Below, one piece after another: positions 37,804-48,158 of a stretch of 64,000 nt of DNA. Under the pieces are notes generated by a model. It had not been told where the DNA came from. It ran no database searches and was given only the letters and a program-made list of their open reading frames with translations. Made by a program: the position numbers and the translations under genes. The stretch's first letter is position 1. Every line of letters starts with the position of its first letter. Location: positions 310,001-374,000 of the forward strand of contig JAJTTP010000019.1 of NCBI GenBank assembly GCA_023313575.1. Direction: 5' to 3'. This DNA is from Eutypella sp. D-1. Lineage: Eukaryota > Ascomycota > Sordariomycetes > Xylariales > Diatrypaceae.

Positions 37804-39397
37804 GTTTGGCAGGTTCTTTTTAGTCCTGAAAATCGCTTGCTGCGTTCGGCACCGGGTGCACGTACGTAACTTAAATGGGGGTTACGAGATATTATGATAC
37901 TATGTAATAAGTTTTCTACTTGTAATGTCCACGGGTAGCCCTAAAGTACTCCGTAGTCGAGTGGTTATTGCTCTACCTCTGACTCCAAGGATCCCCAAAG
38001 CTTCCAAGCAGCCTAATAAGACCGCCTAAGACCCTCGGAAATCCACTTTTAAAGCTGCAGCCAAGGATTTTTTGGGTCGTGGCAGACAAGACGCTTAAAT
38101 TCATGCTTAAATGAATGGACCAAACCCTCGTGGCCGCCAAGACGCCAACACTGTGGGTACAACCCTCCTTACCCTTACTTAGATAATACCACCTGGGCAG
38201 TCTGCCAGGCAAGGCCTAACCTTATCGCTGCCCGCCTAACTTACGTATGCGGGGGGTTGGCGGGCGGTTATGTTTTCCTCTTGCGGGTGACTTTCCCGCT
38301 TGTTGTCTTGTGAAGACAGCGATAGCTATCTAACGTGTTTCTGCCTGGCCTCGTGCTTCCTACTTAGGTATGCTGGGTATGCGCAGTGCATAAGGCTAAG
38401 TTCTTGCTTGATTTCGCAGGTAATAAGTGTTATTATATAAGCGGTACGAACAATTTCATACCAAGTACCTAGGGACCTTTGCTCGAGATGGTACATATCC
38501 AAGAATATCGTACCCCGGGGCCAGGGTATCGTAGGAGATTTGACAGCGAGGTCTGTAACAGACATAGTTACCTAATATTACATAAAGCCCTGGAGGCCTG
38601 TTTTCTCTTACCATCAGAGCTACAGTCCTCGAGGAACGAGGAACAAACAATACCACCCGAACGACATCCACTATCCTAGGTAATGTACGCCTACAACAAC
38701 CTGAGAAGTCTACAAAGCGGGTCCCATCCATTCTCGAACGATCCAAAGTTTTCCCCAGTACGACTCTGCACGAGCTAACTTTATTGCATAATATGGACCT
38801 CTCCCCACACTTATTAGCGTTGGAATGATACCTACGGAGTAGGTAATATTCTACGTATCCTTTGCAACTTAGAAGTACTTGATAAGCGTTCGATGGAGGT
38901 TCCTTTCAGCCTTAACTTACCGGGTTAGTAGATGGGAAGGATGTGTATATGCGGACATGCAGACCGCTAAATCATGGAATTTGTATAGTAGGGACTTTGT
39001 GTTAAATGTTCTGGTGCGGCGACGGTGGTATTTATTGAGAGTCCGCTTGCTCAACATGTAATATAAGCATCGGGAAATGTGCCAAGACTGGAACAATATC
39101 GGTACTTCCCTAAGAGGCACGTACCCCAAGTCATCTGCCGGGAGCCGACTGACTTCCGTCCAAGATTTTCCGCGGAGTGCGATGCTCGAGCGACTAAGAC
39201 TTCGTCATCTTGAGGACCCTTTTTTCAGTAGGCTTGAACAGCTTGCTTTTCGTGCACTGCACATCCCGGGAAGCCGCGATAAGCAGCAGCGCAGGAAACC
39301 ATGGGACATATGATATAAATAGGGTATTTCGTAATACCATGAGAGTATAACTTTTGCGTGAGCAGCGTTCCGGATTCTTTTCTCCTCTTCAGTGGTA

Positions 39398-39919
39398 CTA
39401 CTGCTTGAACGTTAGAGAGAGGTGTCGATTGTGGAGGGGATGGAGAGTGACTCGCTGATCCTCGAGGTGGGATAGAGACCCGGGCGTTGAGATCTTCATA
39501 TGGCGGAATCTCGGCGTATCTTCGATATTGACGTTACAGCCAGATTGGAGCATAATCTGCGCCGAGAAAAGAAGAAAGAAATGTGAGGGAAGGACAAGGG
39601 AAATCGGCCGATGTCCCGAGCGCGCACTGCGACGGCTCGATGACTTGCGAACGGCCGCTCGGCTCGTAGACACGGAGGATAAGTGCCGCGCCATAGTGGC
39701 TGGTGATTCAATAAATGAGAGGGGCGCGTCTGCATGGCTGGATGGAGGAGGTAGTATCGGCCGGAGAGGGGGTGCCTTGAACGATGGGATGGCACAGAAC
39801 AAGATAATTTGACACAAACCCACCACTGTAGGTAACAAGGCCGAGTCCTCCCATCCCCGGCAAGTGATCTTCTGCATCCCCGCTGCTGCTACTGCCGCTG
39901 CCGCCGCCGCATCTTGCAT
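39398..39919 (-). other. Doubtful 173-codon open frame
   Basis: This frame begins with ATG and an Ala-rich segment, then has low-complexity Ser/Arg/Pro composition with no recognised domain. Other frames here are open on both strands too, which is typical of a GC-rich patch. I list it only because it is the longest ATG-started frame in the desert. Confidence 0.15.
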
Positions 39920-42539
39920 CAGCCCAGCCCGAATGATAGATCGTTAGGTCTCAAAAGGGGAAAGGTGAGATATGAACTGTCAAATAATATTATACATTAG
40001 TTTTCTGCTTCTCTACTCTTCCTTACAGAAAGAGGCCTGGAAATGTCTGTCTCTCGGCTACCGACGCAATGCGAAACTGCGGGGCTGTGACAGGCAACCG
40101 ACAGGCGCTCTCTTTTTGCCCCTCTCCTTCATTTTGTACTCGCGTATGGGTGATGGGTGAGGGTAACAACGGCGACAAATGTCACCGATATGTATGGGGT
40201 ACTGCACCCTGCTACCAACACGTCTCCCGGTGTGATGTGCTATGTACGTAAGGTGGAGGCGAAGGAAAAGGTGTCACAAGGGAAGTATTCGAAGCAACGA
40301 GCAACTCGCAACAACACCCTTTCCCCTCCGGGCCGTTTGGTGTTTGACCGGCAGATTGCACGGAACACTGAGCTAAAATCTTGATTGACGATGGGATGAC
40401 GGTGAGGAAGAGACGGTGGAAAAACTTAATTATATTAGAGACAAAGAAAAAAAGACGAGATTGCATCGCATGCGGCGCAGTGTGACAGGATGTAACTCGA
40501 GGCAGGTAGGTGAGTTGAGTGACTCGAGGCGGTACGACTCGGGGGTGGGGCGTGGCATGAGGGAAGGAGGCTCTACTACAGCAGCACAGAGAAAGGAAGC
40601 TCGCCTCCCCCCATTAGCGAGCACGAAAGAGGCAATAGGTAGCCGAAAGCGGTCATGGGGCCGTCTGAGAACGATCGTGACAAGAGACACAAACATCCCA
40701 AAAGGGAGGCGAGGGATGGGGAGTTGGGTTGGACTATGTACGGCATACCCGCCCTCTCTTCGTCAGTCTTATCACGATAGGACAAGGCGTTTCTACACGG
40801 CCGCCGTGACCCGCACCGAAGGTCACCCCAAGGACCCGTCGGACAGCGAGCCCGACGAACGAAGAACCTCCTTTATCAAACCCCGCGCGCTTAATTGATT
40901 GCCTGTGAGTTTCCTTGTCGGTTCACTTGCTTCGTTAAATAAACTACAGACATGCGAGCTGGATTAACTGATAGTATCCTAAATAGACGGCCCCTTATTT
41001 AGTTGCCGCGGACTAAAGACCCATAGTGCAAATCCGCACCTCCAGTAAGTGTGTGCGCGGGCGTGCATCCCGTACATACATGAAGAATATGTTAAAATAG
41101 GCAGTGACTATTAGAGGAAACTTACATACCCGCGAGGCGACGAGAGATGGGCGAGAAGGAAGCTTCTCGAGCTAAGCTATCATAGCCACTCCTCGCTCTT
41201 CCTTCCTGCTCCATCATGGTGCTGCTATTACTGTAACATCCCGATTCTTGGCATGTAGGCGCGTTACGTAAGGAGGAGTAGTGCTGCCGAGTTGTTGTCC
41301 GTCCGTCTTTCTCTGTCTCCATCTCGGCCCTGGCCCTGTTTGCCCTCAGTCGCTCATGAGAGGCATCGCGCAGCGGGCCAATTCGAAAGCGGGATTGTAC
41401 GTAGGGTATGTCTCTGGGTAGTTACTAGTTATATAGGGTGTACCAAGCAAGATAATACATTGTGTGCATGTAAGTAGTCCCCGGACCGGGAGGCCCAATT
41501 TTCTTCGTTCCTTAGATTCCTTCCTGACGTTCCCATCCATGTGGGTCACCGGCGGGTTGGTTGGTGGTGGAAGGGAAGGGTTTGAAGGTCATCGCTGCAC
41601 GCTGGCAAGTATAGATCACCGGAGAAGAGAGAGCCAATATTTGCCATGCATTGACGGACTGGACTCTGCTATTGCATTGGATGACAGGCCCAACCCGGGA
41701 CGTGAGATGCAGGCGACGGGAAATGGTATGACGACAATTGCGGCCGCCCTACCACATACCGAAAGGGAGGTTCCGCCGGGTGTCGAGGAAATGTAACTAC
41801 TCCGTAGACAATATTGCATAGTATGAGGCAAAGCAGAAGGTACCGTTACTAGTGTCCGTCTTCTCATTCTGGGTAAGATGCACCGTACTTTGGAATCTTA
41901 GATCCGTGCTTCGAGCTCTTATTAGGGGTCCTCCGTCGGGAGCGGCTGGACCATGTAAGGGGGAAGATGCCAAACCGTGCCAAACTAACCAAGTGGAGAG
42001 ATGTGTCATAGGCTGACTACAGTACCCGTTCAAACCTACTTTTAAGTTACGATGCCTCTTACTTGGATGGATGGCAATCCATAGGGATTATAGGCCACCG
42101 TATAGGGTTATGACAGATTGACAGACACTGGGCGGGCATCTCTCTTGATCCTGACCGTGGACTCTGGCTGGCTGTACACCGGGATAATATACAGACGATG
42201 GTAAACTATGATAGATAAATAGCGACGTCAAATGGTTAAGGGGTGTACATTGGGGCATGTAAGATGAGAATGGATCGTCAAGTTATTACATAAATAATTG
42301 TTTAGTTAGCCCTCGAGTTAGGGGATAGAGAGGGTGATAATATGCCCGGCTTCCAACCCTTCGATGATGGAAGTTCAGTACGAGGTCACTTCGTATGTAG
42401 ATATCAATTGAGTGGATAATTTCTCTGGCTGCTTGTTTGTTTTTCAATCCTCGAGCTTACTTACATAAACTATACCTATCCAGAGCCCTGGAGGCGCCTG
42501 ATGACCTCGGGATATAGACCATGGTAGGTCGATATAAGG

Positions 42540-43310
42540 ATTACGCCACAAAACGTGTCTCCCTAGGAAGTAGGTACATAGTAGATATCCCGTACTTGGT
42601 AGTTAGATGTACTCACCCCTAGTACACGTGTACATAGGTACCCAAGTAAACACAATTTACTGGAACCGAGATTACCTAGGTATACTTACAGTACGTGCAA
42701 TACGTCCAGTATGTTACTCAGGCGTTGGTAACCTCAAGTGCTGTTATATGTCTATGTACTCTGTAACCTTAAAGTAAAAAAGCCTTCTAGTAAGAGTAGA
42801 GTTCTGTGTAGTTGATGGCTGGCACCATGTACGGGGGGCATGGTGCATCTTGCATCTTTACAGTTCCGGTTCGGGTAGGTACTTCTTTTCGTGCTGTCCG
42901 CAGGTAGCCTTAGGTAGGTGTCCAAATGGCTTGGGTGGACAGCATCTGGCTTTCTGGGAGGCTCCCAAGTTTACTAAGTACCTAGATACATAAGTGATAT
43001 AGAGTGTGAAAAGATACAAGAACACTGTGAAACAGTACTGGGTACTCGAATCCTTGGCGGCGGATGCGTATGGGCCTTGGCAGCCCCTCAAGGGCTAACC
43101 TTGCAGAGTTTAATCCCTGCTAGGCCCTGTCGTTGGCAAAATAAGCTTGAAATCCATGGAGAAGCTTATTGTTAGGGTACATAAGTACCTTCTCTTGTAC
43201 CTGTCCATGTACATATATACAAGAAACCTAAGTAATCTCTAATAAGATTACACTGAGCTCCAAGCTAAATACTTAACGAAGTACATCCTTCTCATATTTA
43301 CTCCATATGT
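42540..43310. repeat. Cluster of GTAC/TAGGTA palindromic motifs
   Basis: Within about 770 bp there are many copies of short palindrome-based words such as TAGGTAC, GTACATA, CCTAGGTA and AAGTACCT, including the perfect 12-bp palindrome GTACACGTGTAC at 42622-42633 and an inverted repeat with 9-bp arms at 43140-43148/43162-43170. The same words recur at 27.9-28.1 kb and 32.75-32.85 kb. No coding potential. Confidence 0.55.
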
Positions 43311-44041
43311 ACATATGTACTTCCATCTAGGCAGGGCTACGATTTCATACTTTTTAATCCTTAACCTTGCAGCCTGGGAATTCCTTCAAGGTTCCCTTCT
43401 CCTACTCAGTAGTATACCCGCACCCATACGTATCTCTCCCTCATTACCACATGGGCATGCAATCCGGACAGGCAGACATACAGACAGACACATATATCTC
43501 ATATTATACACACCAACTTAGACACATGCATATACACGTACGGGAACGGGTACCCTTTCTTCCCTTGATTCGGCTGATCGATCGACGGCCATCTTGTTTA
43601 TTCTGACGACCTGGCATGACGACCTCACAGCTGCCCAGCCCTAGACATCCATCCCTATCAGTTCTATCAGTAATCAATTCCATCTTTCCTAGTTTCCCGA
43701 GCTTACTCGACTCTATTATACCTTAACCGTCTAACCGCTGCGGGCGGTACCATTTTTACCATTAAGTTAAAGTGATAATTATAGTCGCACCTCCACACAA
43801 CCGACAAGGGGATCTTGTGAGCATTTTCACAGACGCACGCGTCGTCCAGCAAAGGCCTGTGCCGCGAAATAGACGATCGGTATCGTTCTGGTATTGGGTT
43901 TCTCTGAAGATTGCGCCTGCACTCGCGCCAGCACCGGCACTCGGAGGATAAACAGGCAGGAAGGGGGTTTCGGGGACAAGTCTGACAAAAAGGTAAATTG
44001 CCCTGACGCTAACATCACCCTCACCCTCATCCTCATCTTCG

Positions 44042-44074
44042 CCCTTACCCTTACCCTTACCGGCCGGCCGGCCG
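44042..44074. repeat. CCCTTA x3 followed by GGCC repeats
   Basis: Three CCCTTA units run into CGGCCGGCCGGCCG. The unit is not the fungal telomere repeat CCCTAA, so this is internal simple sequence. Confidence 0.75.
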
Positions 44075-45748
44075 ACAAGCCCGTTAGGCTGGCTTGATAA
44101 CCTCATTCATACCGCTTGCTGCCCTAACACGCTCGCACTTCTATCAGACTCTGATAATTTACGGCCAAGTCGCTAAAAGGATACTACATCTAGTTCAGTC
44201 AGAAAGAAACTTTACTGTTCTGATTTTTTTTCTTCGGCTTTTCACGAAAAATAAAATAAGATTTCAAGGTTACCCGGAGACCGGGTGGGTATTTCGGAAC
44301 ACTGATATCTGCGGTGCGGTACATGAACACGAACCCGGCTGCATCAACCCCACCGTCTCCGGTCCACGGATACTACTGCTAGGTAGGTATTTACAGTTAT
44401 TTACATAAAACATACGCAACCTGCTCCCCCTTCCTCTTCCTATTCCGCTTCTATCTTCCGTCTTCCTTGTCGTCCTATCACATTACCCATGGACGATACG
44501 TAGTATACTGTCATTTTTCACATCCACCCGTTCTGACATCAGCTGGAGCCAGTCCATCCCCCATTAATCAATCATCAACCAGCCCTCCATTTCAAGTACC
44601 CATCTATATAAACAGGAAGGTTACTGAAAATTCACCGCAACATAACCATCACATCCAGAGAAGCTTCATTTTGAGTTTCCAAAGCGTTTGGTAGTTGTCG
44701 AGGCCCAGAGTGTGCTTATGTAGGTATATAACGTCAGACTCGCCGTACCTTTATACATCTCCATGTGCGGAATTACCCTAGAAATGCCCAAGTATTCCTC
44801 CCTCTATTATCCTACTTAAAAGCAAGCCAAGGCACACACACACACCCTTTCTCCAACCATTCATATTATCCCATTCCCCGGTGCCGATTTCTTTGATCCC
44901 TACTGGACATTCCACTTTCATTACCCAATCCAAAGGACGAAAGAACCGGGGGGAAGACAAGAAGGAAGTAGAAAACCAAGCCTCTTAGCCTATCCTTGGT
45001 CATACTAAAGTTTTCCTTGGCCTACGGTCAAGACCGCCCAATTTCCGTCAAATTTAGTTGATCGGCTGCGAGTCTCCGCTTCGTAACTCAAGTACTTGTA
45101 GTACACAGTCAGGCAGATTTTCCAGCCCTCCAACAACCCAGAACCTACAACTTACACACTAACAACATCCACAACCCAGGATCCCAAATCCATCAGCCCG
45201 CCAACCCGTCCGTCAGCCCGCTAAGGTGCTAGGAGCTAGTGTCCCCAGTGTCTCCAGTGGTCCCCTCTGTCCTCCCAAGCGTCCCTAGTAAATCAATTAC
45301 AGTGGATCGCTTAAGCATTCTACATAGCGCTCCCTCAGTTCACCTGGTTATTTATCCTATTAATAACTGTTAAATCCGGTCACCGAGCACACATTCCCTC
45401 CAAAAAAGGACCCAAAAGGCCCCTTCAAAACCAGCAAGCCATAGAGGTCCCTGAACTACAACTGATCCAAACTATCTAGCTACGAGGGTTGTTTTGTCGT
45501 GCCTCGAACAGGATACCAGCAGCCGATCAAGCAAGCTATATAGCGACAACAAATCAATAAAAGTGACGACGGTCACCACCCTCATCATTATTCTTATCGT
45601 ATATCGATATCAGATTCGATTCGTTTCGAGCATCACTGCCTTTCTATCCAATATTAAAGCCTGCAGTTCCACTAAAGCGGCTCAACAACAGCTTGGAGGC
45701 TTACTCATCAGGCATCTACACCTTCACATATTATTCGATGCTTAACAG

Positions 45749-45805
45749 GTAAATACGTCCGCACTCTGCATGAACCAACACCATCTACCCCCCACCCCTT
45801 TCCAG
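45749..45805 (+). other. Possible leader intron of the WOPR gene
   Basis: A GTAAAT donor after CTTAACAG and a strongly pyrimidine-rich CCCCTTTCCAG acceptor 57 bp on make a plausible fungal intron. It lies about 850 bp upstream of the WOPR start codon in DNA without a coding frame, so if real it is in the 5' leader. No transcript evidence is available here. Confidence 0.3.
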
Positions 45806-46658
45806 GTGCGAGGCCACTCGCCCTCTTATTCTGCGCATGCCATTCTCGGCCACGCCGCTCCTGTTTATCTCCGAGAGAGGACGATATCGCGATGCCATTG
45901 CTTCTACTATGAATCTTAGTAAGCTTAGCAGACAGCGAGCTTATCGTCAGATATTCACTCGGCCTTCTAGATCCACTGAGTCACTCAAACATATTGAGAA
46001 ACTATGCTTCCAGTGCCATGAGCCCGAGCTTCGGCTCTGGAGGCTGCATGTCTAAGATCCAAGATTACATCACATACACATACATATAACACACTTGTCC
46101 CTTCTCGAACGATGCAGCCGAGAAACGTTTCAGTGTATCATTATTTATGGCGCCATCTTTGTCTCAAGGGCGTGTTAAGCTCATCCAATTCCACATAACC
46201 CCATCTCTACCGTAGCATCCTATCCTTGTAACCCCAGGTTTCTCTTGACTGCGTTTCTACATGTAACCGAGGAGATCCTTCGGGCGTCGCTGTGGGAAAG
46301 GGCTAACATTGCGCCTCCTTTAGGTGAACACCTGGTCACCCGATTTGGGTTCGCCACTGCCAACCATCTATGGGATCATATTAGTTAGGATTCCCATATA
46401 ACATCGAAAAAGCCAAAGGCGACCTTGTCTTCAATCTTAGTGACAGGTCTCGGCGACTTAAGACCTTCGTGGGATAACGTCGCGCGTAGTTCGCTCCACC
46501 ATCGCCTATCTAGATGACTCGCCTTTGAGGCGCAGATGTGGAACTAAGGCGGCGGAAAAAGAGCAGCACCAAAGGATCATCGTGTCCCTAGGAAATACCT
46601 TACCCCACTGCATTCAATCCATCGGACGAGAAGTTTCGCACCGAAATCCAGAGCGAAG

Positions 46659-48158
46659 ATGGAGACTTATTATGGCTATGTGCGGACACCCGCCGATGCA
46701 ATCAAGTTATTCGAGGCCTGTCGTCTGGGGCTGCTTCCGAGAGTTCAGAGGCGATTGTCGGAGAAGGAGCGGACGGCTATCAGATCCGGCTCGGTCTTTG
46801 TTTGGGACGAGCGTGAAGCAGGTATGCGCAGGTGGACCGATGGGAAATCCTGGAGTGCCAGTAGGGTATCAGGGAGCTTTCTGACCTACAGAGAAATGGA
46901 AGGGAAGAGGGGAAGCGGTTTCGGCAACTCTCGTCGGAGCAATGGCAGGACACCAGATAGCGGCCGGCACAGTGATGAGGATCTGGAAACTGAGCCTGAG
47001 GGATACAGATACAAGGCAGACGGCCTTATGAAGCAGTCGTTCAGCATCACCACGTCTCAAGGCCAGCATCTCCACTTGATTTCCTACTACTCCCGACCTC
47101 ATCCAGGGGCGCCGGACTTGCCGCAGCCGAGTACAGATCCATCCCTTAGGCAGATAATACCGGCCAAGGGAATGTACCCCGAGTCTAGTCTGCACGAAGC
47201 CAATCCGCCAGCGCTGACCCGGGCCCCGATGCAGCCCTACACTAATCACGGTCCGCCTGAACAGCCAGCCTATACTTATGCCTGGGGTACGCCTTCATGG
47301 ATAGGTCCGTGGCCCCCTTCGCCCAACGAACACCCTCACTGGGCGCATGGGAGGTTGGCCGCCGATATGAGGCCACAGCCATTGCCGCACCACACTTCGC
47401 CCCCGCGGCCACCTCATCCTCATCCCCACCATCACCATCACCCCGCGTTATCTGCAGCACTTCCACTCCCGCCCAACACTTCCCCATCTGGCCAAGGTCC
47501 CTTGCACGCAAACGGCATCAACCACTACGAACACGAACGCCTGATCCATCACCCTACTACCGGCAGGCCCTACCACCTAGTCCCGGTAACCACGCATCCC
47601 GCGTACGCACCGCAGGCGCCGCTTGTACCGCATGCACCACCTGCACCGCCCGCACCGCACACACCGCACGCTCGACGGGCCCATAGCCTATCGCCGCGCT
47701 CGCACCACCTCCAGATACAGGCCGCCCAGGCTGCGCAGACTGCGCAGGCCGTTCTGATAGATCCGCGTCTAGCAACGACCAGCGCCCGCAATCCCCAAGG
47801 CCCTCTACCCGTGATGCCAGCCGCGGCACCCGCGGCCCCTCCCCGTCTCACACCACCGCGGACGCGATCCGTCTCGCCTCCTAGGAGCGCACACTCAGAC
47901 ACGAATAGTGGCGTTAAGAAGACCAGCTTGTCGGCACTCCTCCATCCCACCCCAGCGAGCTCGGAACCCAACAGCGCCAACCCCGCCAACCCCAATAATA
48001 GCGCCAACAACTCGCCAAGAGCCCTCAACTCAACGACAGGCGCAGGCGCCGCCACGGCCTCGCCGGCCACAACTGTGGGCCCTGCGGGCGCGTCGAACAC
48101 CGTATACCGGGAGGATGCTAAGGCCCTCCGCTCCCTGGATCGCAAGTTCTGCATTTAG
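46659..48158 (+). CDS. pac2: Gti1/Pac2 family (WOPR domain) transcription factor, PAC2 type
   Basis: A 499-residue nuclear regulator of the fungal WOPR family, which includes Wor1/Ryp1/Sge1 and Pac2 and controls morphology, sporulation or effector programmes. The two halves of the WOPR domain are visible: METYYGYVRTPADAIKLFEACRLG...DGKSWSASRVSGSFLTYREME at residues 1-80, and YKADGLMKQSFSITTSQGQHLHLISYYS at about 117-145, separated by a Ser/Arg/Gly-rich linker. The beginning METY.GYVRTPADA is typical of the Pac2 branch and not of the Wor1/Ryp1 branch. The C-terminal 350 residues are low-complexity: Pro-rich, with an alternating His/Pro run near 247-260 and Ala/Pro stretches. The frame is a single exon; the ATG chosen starts the domain itself. 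It has an unusually long gene-free upstream region. The name follows the family branch; function in this species is inferred. Confidence 0.92.
   Translation: METYYGYVRTPADAIKLFEACRLGLLPRVQRRLSEKERTAIRSGSVFVWDEREAGMRRWTDGKSWSASRVSGSFLTYREMEGKRGSGFGNSRRSNGRTPDSGRHSDEDLETEPEGYRYKADGLMKQSFSITTSQGQHLHLISYYSRPHPGAPDLPQPSTDPSLRQIIPAKGMYPESSLHEANPPALTRAPMQPYTNHGPPEQPAYTYAWGTPSWIGPWPPSPNEHPHWAHGRLAADMRPQPLPHHTSPPRPPHPHPHHHHHPALSAALPLPPNTSPSGQGPLHANGINHYEHERLIHHPTTGRPYHLVPVTTHPAYAPQAPLVPHAPPAPPAPHTPHARRAHSLSPRSHHLQIQAAQAAQTAQAVLIDPRLATTSARNPQGPLPVMPAAAPAAPPRLTPPRTRSVSPPRSAHSDTNSGVKKTSLSALLHPTPASSEPNSANPANPNNSANNSPRALNSTTGAGAATASPATTVGPAGASNTVYREDAKALRSLDRKFCI

Larger units (their letters stand above)
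30146..46658. other. 16.5 kb stretch without a supported gene
   Basis: No frame carries a recognisable domain. The longest ATG-started frame (39919-39398 on the minus strand, 173 codons) begins with an Ala run and shows no family. Simple sequence includes a 12-C run at 33155-33166, a 9-bp triple repeat near 37777, a CA run near 44834 and CCCTTA/GGCC units near 44042-44074. Motifs resembling TAGGTACCTA and GTACATAC are dense at 42540-43310. The last 2 kb (about 44.4-46.6 kb) is pyrimidine-rich on the plus strand and may include a long 5' leader of the WOPR gene, with a possible leader intron at 45749-45805. Confidence 0.6.

Noticed and set aside
37954..37964. tRNA box A-like sequence TAGTCGAGTGG
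   Set aside because: It matches the A-box consensus, but no B box or T arm and no acceptor stem pairing follow within tRNA distance.
40416..40898. 160-codon plus-strand frame in the desert
   Set aside because: It starts at GTG, is basic low-complexity and has no domain or splice partner.
44042..44060. Telomere-like CCCTTA repeats
   Set aside because: The fungal telomere unit is CCCTAA; only three units occur and they are internal simple sequence.
46525..46884. Open frame overlapping the start of the WOPR gene
   Set aside because: It begins at TTG and has no upstream ATG; it is a shadow of the WOPR coding sequence and not an upstream ORF.
47570..48154. 194-codon minus-strand frame under the WOPR gene
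   Set aside because: A shadow of the Pro/Ala-rich coding region; no family, and it lies antisense to a well-supported gene.
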